A stretch of DNA of 55,727 nucleotides from Betaproteobacteria bacterium (GCA_016125475.1 WGLR01000046.1:1-55727); one strand, 5' to 3'. Shown: positions 1 to 7,733, numbered from the stretch's first letter. Numbers and translations are program-made. Notes: generated from the letters alone by a model not told the origin.

Positions 1-78
1 CGAACCCGCGAGCCTGACTGCCTCTTGCTTAAACTCCGCCGTGTACTGCCGATTCGGCACCGCTTCCTTCTTTCCCAT
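1..78 (-). CDS. IS3-family transposase OrfA, N-terminal fragment at window edge
   Basis: Only the first 26 codons are visible; the gene continues left of base 1. The peptide begins MGKKEAVPNRQYTAEFKQEA and continues VRLAGS, the usual N-terminus of the HTH_Tnp_1 helix-turn-helix in IS3-family OrfA proteins (RQYTaEFKxEAVRL). A GGAGG ribosome-binding site lies 6 bases before the ATG. OrfA normally binds the element's ends and is joined to the DDE integrase OrfB by frameshifting. It is too short to name the IS group. Confidence 0.7.
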   Translation of the reverse strand, partial: MGKKEAVPNRQYTAEFKQEAVRLAGS

Positions 79-141
79 CCTGTCCTCCGTTCACCAGAAA
101 GGTATCAACAATCTGATGTACGTGAAAACGAGGCCGGGTCA
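1..141 (-). mobile_element. End of an IS3-family-like insertion sequence (runs off window)
   Basis: The minus strand from 141 leftward starts with TGACCCGGCCTCGTTTTC, which has the TG-start typical of IS3-family termini. A transposase OrfA start codon follows about 60 bases later. The boundary at 141/142 is inferred: the HNH reading frame upstream matches its family up to the Trp codon at 142-144, and the next codon, TGA, is the first three bases of the proposed IS end. The other end, the OrfB frame and any target duplication lie outside the window. Confidence 0.6.
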
Positions 142-507
142 CCATTCGTGCTCCTCGAGGAAGAACGGTTCGGTCAGAACATTGCAGCCAATCTCCGGGT
201 CGCCGTGCAGGGGCTCCGAGCGGTATTGCTCCACCCGCCTTCGCAGCTCCGCATAGTCGCGAACTCCATTCTTGATGCCGAAGGCTTCCCACGCGAGACG
301 CGCAGGCAGGCGGCTGAAACGGACGAAAAACCCGCCTCCGACCACGACATTGTGCGGGGCGTGAAGCTTGAACAGAAATGGAACGCCCGGCTCGAGAAAT
401 GATGCGAGCGCCTTGCCGGATGGCTGCCAGAAGTTCACTTCCTCCGGCTTGAAGCTTCGAAGGAAATCGAACCATGCCTTGTCGGTGATACCTACCCAGA
501 AGTCCAC
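139..507 (-). pseudogene. HNH-endonuclease-family protein, N-terminal part, truncated by the IS
   Basis: 122 residues starting at a GTG preceded by GGAGG. The sequence (FWVGITDKAWFDFL, VNFWQPSG, PFLFKLHAPHNVVVGGGFF, LAWEAFG, DPEIGCNVLTEPFF) matches, from memory, the N-terminal half of proteins annotated as HNH endonucleases near restriction systems. That half looks like a PUA/EVE-type small-molecule or modified-base reader domain; this is an inference. The family is about 300 residues with the HNH nuclease at the C-terminus, which is missing here. The frame ends exactly where the IS-like end begins, so the gene is read as insertionally inactivated. Confidence 0.65.
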
Positions 508-526
508 CGCAACCTCCGCGCTTTGG

Positions 527-631
527 TCAGCCGTCCGTCACGTCCTCCCGCACGAGCATCCAGACGCGTTTGAGCGGCAGCTCTGCCTGGATGTCTGCCG
601 AGAGATTCTTGTACAACGATCTTTCCGCCAT
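527..631 (-). CDS. Short open frame between DUF2075 and HNH genes (34 aa), possible remnant
   Basis: ATG-started frame that begins 6 bases after the DUF2075 stop codon and ends 19 bases before the HNH GTG start. The peptide (MAERSLYKNLSADIQAELPL and onward to VREDVTDG) is not recognised. Its placement within a tightly packed same-strand gene run makes a small gene, or the 5' stub of a deleted one, possible. Length and lack of a clear ribosome-binding site leave chance as a real alternative. Confidence 0.2.
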   Translation of the reverse strand: MAERSLYKNLSADIQAELPLKRVWMLVREDVTDG

Positions 632-637
632 GCTGAT

Positions 638-2770
638 CTAGTCGCGTGCAATGCCGAGACAGGTTCGCAAGTGCGCGCGAGTCTCTGCGTCTTCTATCCA
701 CAAATAGCACCCGCTCATGCCGCGGGTGAGCAGGATTCGATAGGCTTGAGCGAGTCTAGCGCTTAGCGTCTCGTGTGCCGGCCCTGGCGTTCGCTCGTGG
801 CGTGCCGCCCTGACGCTGCGATTGAGGCCGGTGTCGTGTACGTACGAAGGGTCCGCGCGCCAATGGCCACCGCGCCAAACGAGGTCGGCGAGCCATAGCA
901 CCCCGACGGCGTCAAAGTCGAAGCCGCGCACAACGTACGGGCAGCCCACTTCACAGAGCGGGTCCGCGTGCATCGGGCTGCCTGGCGGCGCCTGAATGAA
1001 CCAAGTGTAATCAGTGCCCCTGGGGATGTAGTTCCAGACCTTGCTCCAGTGCCGCGGTGTGCCCAGCGCGTCCAGATACGGCTCGTGGAAGTCCTGCTGT
1101 GCGGCGGGCAGGGCATGGGGCCGCGCCGCGTGTTTGGTGTTCCACTTGCGCGCGTAGCTGGCCAGGAGCCGCACGGTGCGGCCGGCGCCGGCCCGGTCGC
1201 GCAGGCGCTGCTCCAGTTCGGCTAGGGTATCGGCGAGCTGAACATCGAACACGCCGCGCCACCGCTGGGCAAGCGCGGCCAGTTGCTCCGCCGGCTCACC
1301 GCGCAGCAGGCCCTCGAGCCAGGCGACGTAGTCGGTGGAGCCGGCGCAGCGGAACTGCGCGCCTTCCAGCGAGATGGGCTCGGCCACCTCGGCGCCCAGT
1401 TCGCTAGCCCAGCGCTGGATGTCGATCAGCGTGGTGTTCTCGCGGTCGCGGAAACTCTGCTCGGCGTCGAGCAGGAAGATCGACACTGTCGAACACCGGA
1501 TGATGTGGTAGGCCAGCGGGCCGAAGGTCGGCGCGAACCCGAACTGACCACGCCCCTCGGAGTGCTCGGGATTGATGAGGGCGTGGGCCTCGTCGACCAC
1601 CGAGACGAGGTACTGCTCGTCGCATGCACCGTCCTGGAATGGCACGCCCCAGGCCCGCAGGAGCTGCACGTTATCGCGCCACGCCGTGGCGTCGTTCGCA
1701 AAGTTGGCGCCGTGTCGGTGGCGCAGCCGGCCAAGCGATTGCGTGGTGAGTGGCACGTAGCTCGCTGCCCGTTTGACGACACCCGCGGCCGCATGTGCGT
1801 CGCCGGCTATCTGGAAGAGCTGCGCCCAGTTGCTCGTCTGCGCGGTAGAGGTAGTGGTAAGTACAGCGGCACCGTCCGGCAGGCGCTCGTCCGTAACAAG
1901 GGCGGCCCAGATTCGCGCTGCTACCACGGACTTGCCTGAGCCCGGCGGACCCTGTATCACGATCACCTGCTTCCGAGGGGATCCCCGGCCGAGCACCTCA
2001 GACTCAAGTCGCGCGCGGACAAGGCTGAATGCGCGACGTTGGTGATCGAGCAGCTCGAACGGGCTGTTCTCGCGATCGCGAATCTGCGCGCCGATCTGGC
2101 GCACGAAGCCTCGGTCTTGTCGATAGCGCCCGGCGATAAACGCTTGGGCAAACGACTCGTCCGGGGAGTTCAGAGTTCGCGCTAGGTAGGCGGGCCATGC
2201 CTCCCGAACAACGTGACGCGAGAGCGTAAAACAGGGGTAGTCACGCACGAGCGTGTCGTTTGGAGGCTCGGCGTAGGCTTGGTTATAGTAATCGCGCGTG
2301 AACAGCACGCAACCTCGCACGTCGGCCCCCTGATCCTGCACGGTCGAATGGAAGCGCCGGCAGTACTCGCTGTACCCTCGGACCTGGTCGGCCGGATGCA
2401 GCACGATAGAGCCGGCCCGCTCCATCAACCCCTCGGCGGGACCCGGCCGGTCGCCGCGCGTAATCCAGTGTTTCAGTTCGACGATGACGACCGAAGGCGT
2501 GACTGAGCCGCGACCGAGCAACACTACGTCGCACCAGGATGATGCCGCCGGGAGCTGATACTCCAACGCCAAGCATCCGTGGCCACCAAGGTACATATGC
2601 AGCGAGCCGAACTCCGGCGCCGCCAGCACGTCGGCGAGCGCAGGCAGTGATGATTCCCAGGCCTTTTGTTCTTCGTCGCCGCCGCGGCCGGTGGAGGACT
2701 GAAGGTCGGCGACCAGCGCGGACAGATCGGAGCGGACGGCTTCGCGGAACTGGGTGATGGTCAGAAGCAT
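638..2770 (-). CDS. DUF2075 nuclease-helicase (Schlafen-group-3-like AAA ATPase), 710 aa
   Basis: Two-part protein. Residues about 65-102 carry a PD-(D/E)xK nuclease signature: E70, D81 and E98-L-K100, followed by the HPADQVRGY element usual in this family. Residues about 240-700 are a DUF2075 P-loop helicase-like module with a Q-type LLDHQRRAF, Walker A GPPGSGKS at 274-281 and Walker B VVDEAHAL near 390. The C-terminus ends AYRILLTRGMSGCYLWI, typical of DUF2075. Such proteins are often found beside restriction genes and presumably act on DNA or RNA during defence; the function here is inferred. Its ATG lies inside the last codons of the truncated hsdR (10-base overlap). The gene itself looks full length and intact. 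Confidence 0.8.
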   Translation of the reverse strand: MLLTITQFREAVRSDLSALVADLQSSTGRGGDEEQKAWESSLPALADVLAAPEFGSLHMYLGGHGCLALEYQLPAASSWCDVVLLGRGSVTPSVVIVELKHWITRGDRPGPAEGLMERAGSIVLHPADQVRGYSEYCRRFHSTVQDQGADVRGCVLFTRDYYNQAYAEPPNDTLVRDYPCFTLSRHVVREAWPAYLARTLNSPDESFAQAFIAGRYRQDRGFVRQIGAQIRDRENSPFELLDHQRRAFSLVRARLESEVLGRGSPRKQVIVIQGPPGSGKSVVAARIWAALVTDERLPDGAAVLTTTSTAQTSNWAQLFQIAGDAHAAAGVVKRAASYVPLTTQSLGRLRHRHGANFANDATAWRDNVQLLRAWGVPFQDGACDEQYLVSVVDEAHALINPEHSEGRGQFGFAPTFGPLAYHIIRCSTVSIFLLDAEQSFRDRENTTLIDIQRWASELGAEVAEPISLEGAQFRCAGSTDYVAWLEGLLRGEPAEQLAALAQRWRGVFDVQLADTLAELEQRLRDRAGAGRTVRLLASYARKWNTKHAARPHALPAAQQDFHEPYLDALGTPRHWSKVWNYIPRGTDYTWFIQAPPGSPMHADPLCEVGCPYVVRGFDFDAVGVLWLADLVWRGGHWRADPSYVHDTGLNRSVRAARHERTPGPAHETLSARLAQAYRILLTRGMSGCYLWIEDAETRAHLRTCLGIARD

Positions 2771-3181
2771 GGGAGTGGGAAGTCCGCCATCAGACGATGA
2801 GTGCCGCTCAGCCGCTGGAACTGCAGAAAGTAGCCGCTCTGCCAGCGGTGTCGCAGTGTGCGGGCGATGGCGCGGATCTGGTCTGGCGTCTGCACGCTGC
2901 GATCCACCTCTTCGGGCGCGTACTCCAAGTCGTCGTCGAGCTGCCAGTCGCGCCGGGCGCGCGTGGGCTTGTCCAGGACCTGCAGCCAGTACCCAGCTTC
3001 CACCTTGCTGCCGGCATCGGTGACTTCGGTCTTGATGCGGTAAACGTCGTAGTTGACGTTCACGCCGTCGGCCACGGCCTGCGGGTGGCCGTACTCCATG
3101 ACCAGGTTCTGATTGAAGAAACCGAAGGTCTGCTTATTGGGCGTGGCGGTGATGCCGATCAGGTAGGCGTCGAAGTCTTGA

Positions 3182-3258
3182 TGCGGGCACTTCGTGTCCC
3201 GCACCGCTTCGCGGCGACCTGAAGGTCGTCCAAATTCGCCTAGGTCAAATTTGCCTAG
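3182..3258. repeat. Hairpin and direct-repeat block inserted in frame in hsdR
   Basis: Bases 3182-3203 form a stem (TGCGGGCAC, loop TTC, GTG-T-CCCGCA with one bulge). A GACCT/AGGTC mini-stem follows near 3217-3228. Two direct copies CAAATTCGCCTAG / CAAATTTGCCTAG lie at 3231-3243 and 3246-3258. In HsdR relatives the corresponding protein runs directly from the VL-x-YFD element to FDAxLIG; here about 25 extra residues lie between them. The frame is preserved. Confidence 0.5.
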
Positions 3259-3390
3259 CACCTGGCGCCAGAGGTTGTAGATGGAACGGTGCGCCTCGTC
3301 GGTGACGATGATGTCGAAGGTCTCGATCGGGAAGGCGGGGTTGTAGTCGAGCGGGGGTACTTCGGCGAGGAGATTGCCCCCACCCCGGTC

Positions 3391-3412
3391 CTCCCCCGCT
3401 GATGCGGAGGAG
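3391..3412. repeat. REP-like GC-rich hairpin inside hsdR
   Basis: CTCCCCCGC, loop TGAT, GCGGAGGAG: a 9-bp stem with one mismatch, preceded by CCACCCCGGTC. It belongs to the same hairpin family as 4566-4588 and 7644-7662. It encodes a low-complexity SASSASAGEDRGGG segment that breaks the normally compact loop before the YNPxFPIE motif of HsdR. The reading frame remains open across it. Confidence 0.55.
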
Positions 3413-4487
3413 GCGGAAAGGAAGGAGACTTCGTCGTCTTCTTCCGGCAGGTCGCGGCCCTTGAGCATGGAGTACATGCGCTGGATGGTGCAGATGCAGA
3501 CGCGGGCGGTCTTGTCGAGCTGGTTGCTGGTCAGGTGCTGGACGATGTACTCCTCGCCGAACTTGTAGTTGTTGACGGGCGAGACGTACTGGTCGAACTC
3601 TTTCTTGGTCTGGCGGCCCAGGTTGCCGCGGTCCACCAGGAACAGCACGCGCCGGGCGCCGGCAAACTTGATGAGGCGGTAGATGAAGCTGATGGCGGTA
3701 AACGTCTTGCCGCTGCCGGTGGCCATCTGGATCAGCGCGCGCGGCTTGTTCTGCGCGAGGCTGGCTTCGAGGTTCTGGATTGCAGTGATCTGCGCGGGCC
3801 ATAGCCTGAAGTCACCCCACTCGGTGACCAGCGGCGGCATCTTCTGCACCCTGTGGAGGAACGAGTCGCCGTCGAGGTAATCGGGCGGGTGCTCGACGTA
3901 GGCGGCACCGGAGATGCCGGGGATCTCGTGCGCGGGGCGTGTCGTACCGGGCAGGTTCAGCCAGTCGGCCAGGGTTTCCGGCCGATGGAACGCGAACACG
4001 TTTCGCGCGCGAGGCTCGGGGTCGAGCCCGTTGGTGAAGTGGGTCTCGACGCCGGTCGACTCGTAGACGAAGGGGAGCGGGCGTCGCCATGCGGGCAACG
4101 AGTCGGGCAGACCCCGGGCGTAGCGCTCGGACTGGATCTCGACGCCGGTCAGCGTCGCACCCTCGCGCTTGGCCTCGACGAGCCCGGCGGCGCGGCCGTC
4201 CAGATAGAGCAGGTAGTCGGCGAAGCCGGGGCCGGCCTGGGAGTCGTTCGGAGCGCCGGTGAGGGGGAATTCACGGATCGCGACGCCGCGCGCGGCGTGG
4301 ATGTCGGCGTCGGCCACGTCGCACACGTGCCAGCCCGCGGCCTGGAGCAGGCTGTCGATCTTGTGGCGAGCAGCTTGTTCGGGTCCCCCCAACTGCGTTG
4401 TCCCCAATGCTTGTTATTTCCGCTTTGGGATTTTAGGGGCCGGACGGGGGAGGGGGAAGGGAATAGTTCTCTTGACGCGGAGCGATG

Positions 4488-4524
4488 GATTCTGGGCCGG
4501 TGTGCCTTGCGCACCCTACGAGAC
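4488..4524. repeat. Dispersed palindromic repeat, copy 1
   Basis: GGATTCTGGGCCGGTGTGCC followed by TTGCGCACCCTACGAGAC. The core GGTGTGC-CTT-GCGCACC is a hairpin with one G-U-type position. Further copies lie at 7705-7733 and 7745-7782. Confidence 0.6.
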
Positions 4525-4565
4525 GGGGGGGGAGGGCTGGGGAGGGGGCTGAATGAACACCGATG

Positions 4566-4588
4566 CTCCCCCCGCTTCGCAGGGGGAG
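4566..4588. repeat. REP-like GC-rich hairpin, intergenic copy
   Basis: CTCCCCCCGC, loop TTC, GCAGGGGGAG: a 10-bp stem with one mismatch. Same family as the copies at 3391-3412 and 7644-7662. Confidence 0.6.
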
Positions 4589-4750
4589 GCGGCAATGGTT
4601 CTGCCCACGCTTCGTGAGGCGGCGGGCGATCGGCGCTCGGGCGGACCTGGGTTTGCCTCGCCCGGTTCTCCCCATTAAGTGGGCCGACGCGCGTTGTTTC
4701 CGCTGATTCGTGAGGGAAGCCTGTCGTGGCACGCGTTCGTCCGGTGCGCC

Positions 4751-6718
4751 CTATCGTCTGCGTTTCCAGATCTGGCGGAAGCGCTGGTAGCCGAGCTGCG
4801 GGCGGTCGGACCGATAGTTGTCTTCGAGGTCGATGATGTGGCAAGTGGCCGTGCCGCCGAAGCGTTCGCCGCGCAGGCCGCGTCCGACCATCTGCTCGTA
4901 GAGCACCTGGCTCACGGTGGGGCGGGCCATCACGACGTGGGTGACCTTCGGTGCGTCGAAGCCCGTGGTGAGCACTTCGCAGTTGCAGAGCACCTGCACG
5001 TGCCCGGTCTTGAAGTCGCCGATGATCTTCCGGCGGGTCACGTCGCGTGTCGCACCGCTCACGAAGGCGGCCTCGATCCCGCGCTGGCGCAGGAGAAAGG
5101 CCATGCACTCGGCGTCCTGCACCGTCGGGCCGAAATAGATCACGAGCGCGTCGGGTGTCGCGCAGATGTCGACGAGGCTGTCGAGGATCGCGAGGCGGCG
5201 CTCGGGCTTGTCCGCGCGGATCTTCAGCGCGTAGTCGATCCGGTCGATCTCGTCCTCGGTGAGGTTGTCGATGTCCACGCCCAGCGGCGTGCGCAGGATG
5301 GTGTCGGTCTTGATCACGCCGAACTGCGGACGCGAGAGGTAGCCGCGTTCCTGCAGCGCGACGCGCGGCTCCTCGCCGAGGGTGTCGAACGGCTCGACGA
5401 TCGTGCGGAACAGGCGACGCAGCGCGACGGTGCCGGCGATGGGGTCGTTCGGTGCGTATTCCTCGCGGAACGGCGTGGCGGTGAGCCCGATGATGTTGGG
5501 CTTCAGATCGGTCCGCGCGAACTCGTCCACGATGCGTTCGTAGGACGGCGCCGCGGCGCGGTGGGCTTCGTCGATCACGACGAGGCCGGTGTGGCCCATC
5601 AGCGCGTCGAGCACGTCGGCGGAACCCTGGGCGCGGCGGTCGATGAGCTTCACGATCCGGTGCGGCGTCGAGACGAACACGGTGGGGCGCTGTTCCAGCG
5701 TGATGAGTGTCTCGCGGTGGCGCTGGAGGTCGTGGGTGTACTGGCCCCAGAAGCGGAACAGCAGCACGGGGCACACGGAACTCGACGCGAGCCAGACGTC
5801 CCGGAAACACGCGTACGCCTGTTCGCAGAGTTCTTCCGTATGGGCGAGCCAGAGGACCGTGCAACCGGCGCCCGTCCCGCGCTCGGCGAAGCGTTCGGTG
5901 AGCCAGTCCCGGATCGTGTCGACGGCCACGCGCGTCTTGCCGGCCCCCGTGGGCAGCGTCACGATCGCGCGGCCATCGGGTCGCGCGAGCACGGTGCGGA
6001 GCTTGCCCTGCACCTCCTTCTGGAAATCCTGCAGCGGGGGCAGGTCGACTCGGCCTTCGAGGTATTCGAAGTCCGGCGGCGTCTCGGCGGCCGGGATGCC
6101 TGCGTATTCTTCGGGAAACCCGCACTCGATCACGAAGCGCAGCGCGGTGGCCTTGCCGGGGTGCCAGCGACCAGGCGCGTCGACACGAGCGCGCTTCGCG
6201 ACGGCCCGGCGGATGTCGGGAACGGAAAAGAGATCGATGGCGTGCTGCGTGAGCAGGGCGGCGGCCAGTTCGGGCTTGGTGCCGCGGCGGTCCTCGCCCG
6301 AGAGCTGGCGGCGTGCGCGACGCAGGGTGTAGAGCAGTGGGCCGAGCAGGCTCTCGAGTTCCTGGTGCGTGAGCAGCTCCGCGAGACGATCGGCTGCGGC
6401 GGCTTCGGCCGCGGAGCGGAATTCGATCGCGGGGGAAGCCTCGTCTTCCGCCCGGCGCGGCGCACGGTGGAATCGTGCGACGAATCCGCCCGTCCCGCGC
6501 GGCCCGGGCTCGATGAGCCTGTGGTGGTCGAGTTCCTCGCGCAGTGCGGCGTACTGCTCCTCGGTCAGGTCCCAGAGCAGCCGGATCTCGTCCTTTGTGA
6601 GGCGGCCCCGGTCGAGGACGGTGCGGAGGATGTCGTGCACGGGCACGCGCGGCGGGGTGGCACTCGCGGTAGGCGGTAGGAGCGTCATCTGTCGCGGCTC
6701 GGGCATGTCACGCCCCAT
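4751..6718 (-). CDS. SF2 DEAH-box helicase with winged-helix-like N-terminus (RadD-like core), 655 aa
   Basis: Residues about 25-75 (LTKDEIRLLWDLTEEQYAAL) look like a winged helix. A helical region to about 235 follows, then an SF2 core: LPTGAGKT near 254-261, WLAHTEELCEQA, VVIDEAHRAA near 380, GLTATPFR, and in the second RecA domain TTGFDAPKVTHV and QMVGRGLRG. The core resembles RadD/YejH helicases, which act in DNA repair; relatives with extended N-termini occur in defence islands. Downstream on the same strand come the degraded hsdR and DUF2075 genes. All motor motifs look intact, so the protein should be an active ATPase. The exact substrate cannot be deduced. The next gene right, a SPOR protein, appears unrelated. 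Confidence 0.75.
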   Translation of the reverse strand: MGRDMPEPRQMTLLPPTASATPPRVPVHDILRTVLDRGRLTKDEIRLLWDLTEEQYAALREELDHHRLIEPGPRGTGGFVARFHRAPRRAEDEASPAIEFRSAAEAAAADRLAELLTHQELESLLGPLLYTLRRARRQLSGEDRRGTKPELAAALLTQHAIDLFSVPDIRRAVAKRARVDAPGRWHPGKATALRFVIECGFPEEYAGIPAAETPPDFEYLEGRVDLPPLQDFQKEVQGKLRTVLARPDGRAIVTLPTGAGKTRVAVDTIRDWLTERFAERGTGAGCTVLWLAHTEELCEQAYACFRDVWLASSSVCPVLLFRFWGQYTHDLQRHRETLITLEQRPTVFVSTPHRIVKLIDRRAQGSADVLDALMGHTGLVVIDEAHRAAAPSYERIVDEFARTDLKPNIIGLTATPFREEYAPNDPIAGTVALRRLFRTIVEPFDTLGEEPRVALQERGYLSRPQFGVIKTDTILRTPLGVDIDNLTEDEIDRIDYALKIRADKPERRLAILDSLVDICATPDALVIYFGPTVQDAECMAFLLRQRGIEAAFVSGATRDVTRRKIIGDFKTGHVQVLCNCEVLTTGFDAPKVTHVVMARPTVSQVLYEQMVGRGLRGERFGGTATCHIIDLEDNYRSDRPQLGYQRFRQIWKRRR

Positions 6719-6781
6719 TGTATGTAATGCGTGTGGGCGTGCAGGCGTCGGTGACGGATTGTCCGGGCGGGGCTCGCCGGG

Positions 6782-7489
6782 TTATCGCTCCGGCACCAGC
6801 ACCGCCTTGATGCCCATGAGCAGCAGCTTCTTCTCGGCGCGTTCGGCGTCGTCCCGGTCCTTGAAGGGGCCGACCATCAGTCGGGTCTCGGAGTAGGTGT
6901 CGATCCCGGCCTTCTTCAGGCGCTTGCGGAAGGCCTCGGCGTTCGCGGTGCTCGAGAACACGCCGACCTGCACGATGAAGGGGCCATTCTGGGGAGAGGC
7001 CGGGCTTGCCACCGGTACCGGAGCCGGGGCTGGCGCTGGGGGGGCTGGCTTCGGTGCCGCCGCGACCGGGGCGGCGGGCGCCGGTGTCGCGGCAGGCTTG
7101 GGCGCGGGCCTGGGTTCCGGGGCCGGGGCCGGCTTCGCGAGCTGGGCGGGTGGCTCGGGTTTCGGTTCCGGTTTCGTCTCGGGTGGAGCGGGCGGCGGGG
7201 CTTGCGGTTCGGTCTCCTCGACGGGCGGAATGCCGGAGTTGTTCTCGACGACGGGAGGGGGCGGGGGCTCGATCGTCGTGTCGGGCTGGACCGTTCTCGG
7301 CAGCGTGGACGGTGGCGTGATCGCCGTGGGCGGGGGTGGGGGCTCGACCTTCCTGCGCTGCGAGAGCCGCTCCATCACGACGAGGCCCACGATCGCGACA
7401 GCGAGAAGAATCAGGGCGGCGACGAGGCGGCGAATGGTCCGGCGTTTGACCTCTCCCTCTGGCGGGGGCTGGTAGAGCGTGTCGGCCAT
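6782..7489 (-). CDS. SPOR-domain cell-division/peptidoglycan-binding protein (DedD/FtsN-like), 235 aa
   Basis: Layout is typical of bacterial SPOR proteins: a short cytoplasmic head, one membrane helix at about residues 22-41, a long Pro/Ala/Lys-rich periplasmic linker (about 50-165), and a C-terminal SPOR domain (about 168-235) with FIVQVGVFSSTANAEAFRKR and VGPFKDRDDAERA. SPOR domains bind denuded glycan strands at the division septum. The gene is not in the usual folC/accD neighbourhood of betaproteobacterial dedD, so the family is firm but the gene name is not. It is separated from ndk by a repeat-rich gap and transcribed away from it. Confidence 0.85.
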   Translation of the reverse strand: MADTLYQPPPEGEVKRRTIRRLVAALILLAVAIVGLVVMERLSQRRKVEPPPPPTAITPPSTLPRTVQPDTTIEPPPPPVVENNSGIPPVEETEPQAPPPAPPETKPEPKPEPPAQLAKPAPAPEPRPAPKPAATPAPAAPVAAAPKPAPPAPAPAPVPVASPASPQNGPFIVQVGVFSSTANAEAFRKRLKKAGIDTYSETRLMVGPFKDRDDAERAEKKLLLMGIKAVLVPER

Positions 7490-7541
7490 CGGCTTGTTGT
7501 CAGTGGGGTTTATGTGGACGGGATGCTATCACTACATATTG

Positions 7542-7639
7542 GGCGATAGGCGATAGGCGATAGGCGATAGGCGATAGGCGATAGGCGATAGGCGATAGGC
7601 GATAGGCGATAGGCGATAGGCGATGGGCGAGAGGCGATG
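7542..7639. repeat. 7-bp tandem repeat (GGCGATA), 11 perfect plus 3 variant units
   Basis: Eleven exact GGCGATA units run from 7542 to 7618. Three variants follow: GGCGATG, GGCGAGA and GGCGATG, ending at 7639. There are no spacers, so it is not a CRISPR array. It lies 53 bases upstream of the SPOR gene start and could vary in copy number by slippage. Confidence 0.95.
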
Positions 7640-7643
7640 GGTG

Positions 7644-7662
7644 CCCCCCGCGCTGCGGGGGG
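7644..7662. repeat. REP-like GC-rich hairpin beside the tandem array
   Basis: CCCCCCGC, loop GCT, GCGGGGGG: a perfect 8-bp stem. It is followed by AGGAGATCCTGGGC and belongs to the same hairpin family as 3391-3412 and 4566-4588. Confidence 0.6.
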
Positions 7663-7704
7663 AGGAGATCCTGGGCTCGAATCCCGGCGTTGCGGGAGGG
7701 ATCC

Positions 7705-7733
7705 AAGGCCGGTGCGCCGTGCGCACCCTACGG
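7705..7733. repeat. Dispersed palindromic repeat, copy 2
   Basis: AAGGCCGGTGCGCCGTGCGC followed by ACCCTACG. The core GGTGCGC-CGT-GCGCACC is a perfect 7-bp stem. A run of 12 G follows directly. Confidence 0.6.

Larger units (their letters stand above)
2761..4407 (-). pseudogene. Type I restriction subunit HsdR-like, truncated in the motor domain (548 aa)
   Basis: N-terminal HsdR nuclease (FADYLLYL D64, EAK at 78-80), then SF2 motor domain 1: Walker A ATGSGKT near 230, TDEAHRS near 370, GITATP near 420. The match to EcoEI-type HsdR ends around residue 520, shortly after the conserved TPDQIR. The next roughly 25 residues do not resemble the second RecA domain or C-terminal helical domain, and the frame stops inside the DUF2075 start. 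Full-length relatives are about 800-1000 residues. The start is a TTG at 4407, because an in-frame TAA lies 9 bases upstream. Two in-frame repeat insertions are present (residues about 329-345 and 383-408). No hsdM or hsdS is seen. ATP hydrolysis and DNA translocation are unlikely without RecA2. Confidence 0.75.
4408..4750. other. Intergenic block between helicase and hsdR, filled with repeats
   Basis: No coding sequence is supported in this 343-base stretch; every frame gives proline/arginine-rich low-complexity peptides. It holds one copy of the GGTGCGC-type palindromic repeat (4488-4524), an 8-base G run at 4525-4532, and a REP-like hairpin (4566-4588). A half copy of the palindromic repeat (CCGGTGCGCCCTA) ends at about 4751. 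The region separates the helicase from hsdR, so the two may not be one transcript. Confidence 0.6.

Noticed and set aside
2761-4407. A complete type I restriction-modification system
   Set aside because: HsdR is truncated and no methyltransferase or specificity gene is in the window.
4149-6125. Long minus-strand open frame (658 codons) spanning the helicase, the repeat block and hsdR
   Set aside because: Its product is Arg/Pro/Ala-rich with no family resemblance. It lies out of frame with two clearly recognisable genes and exists because of high GC.
7542-7639. Tandem array as a CRISPR
   Set aside because: Units are 7 bp with no spacers and no cas genes nearby.
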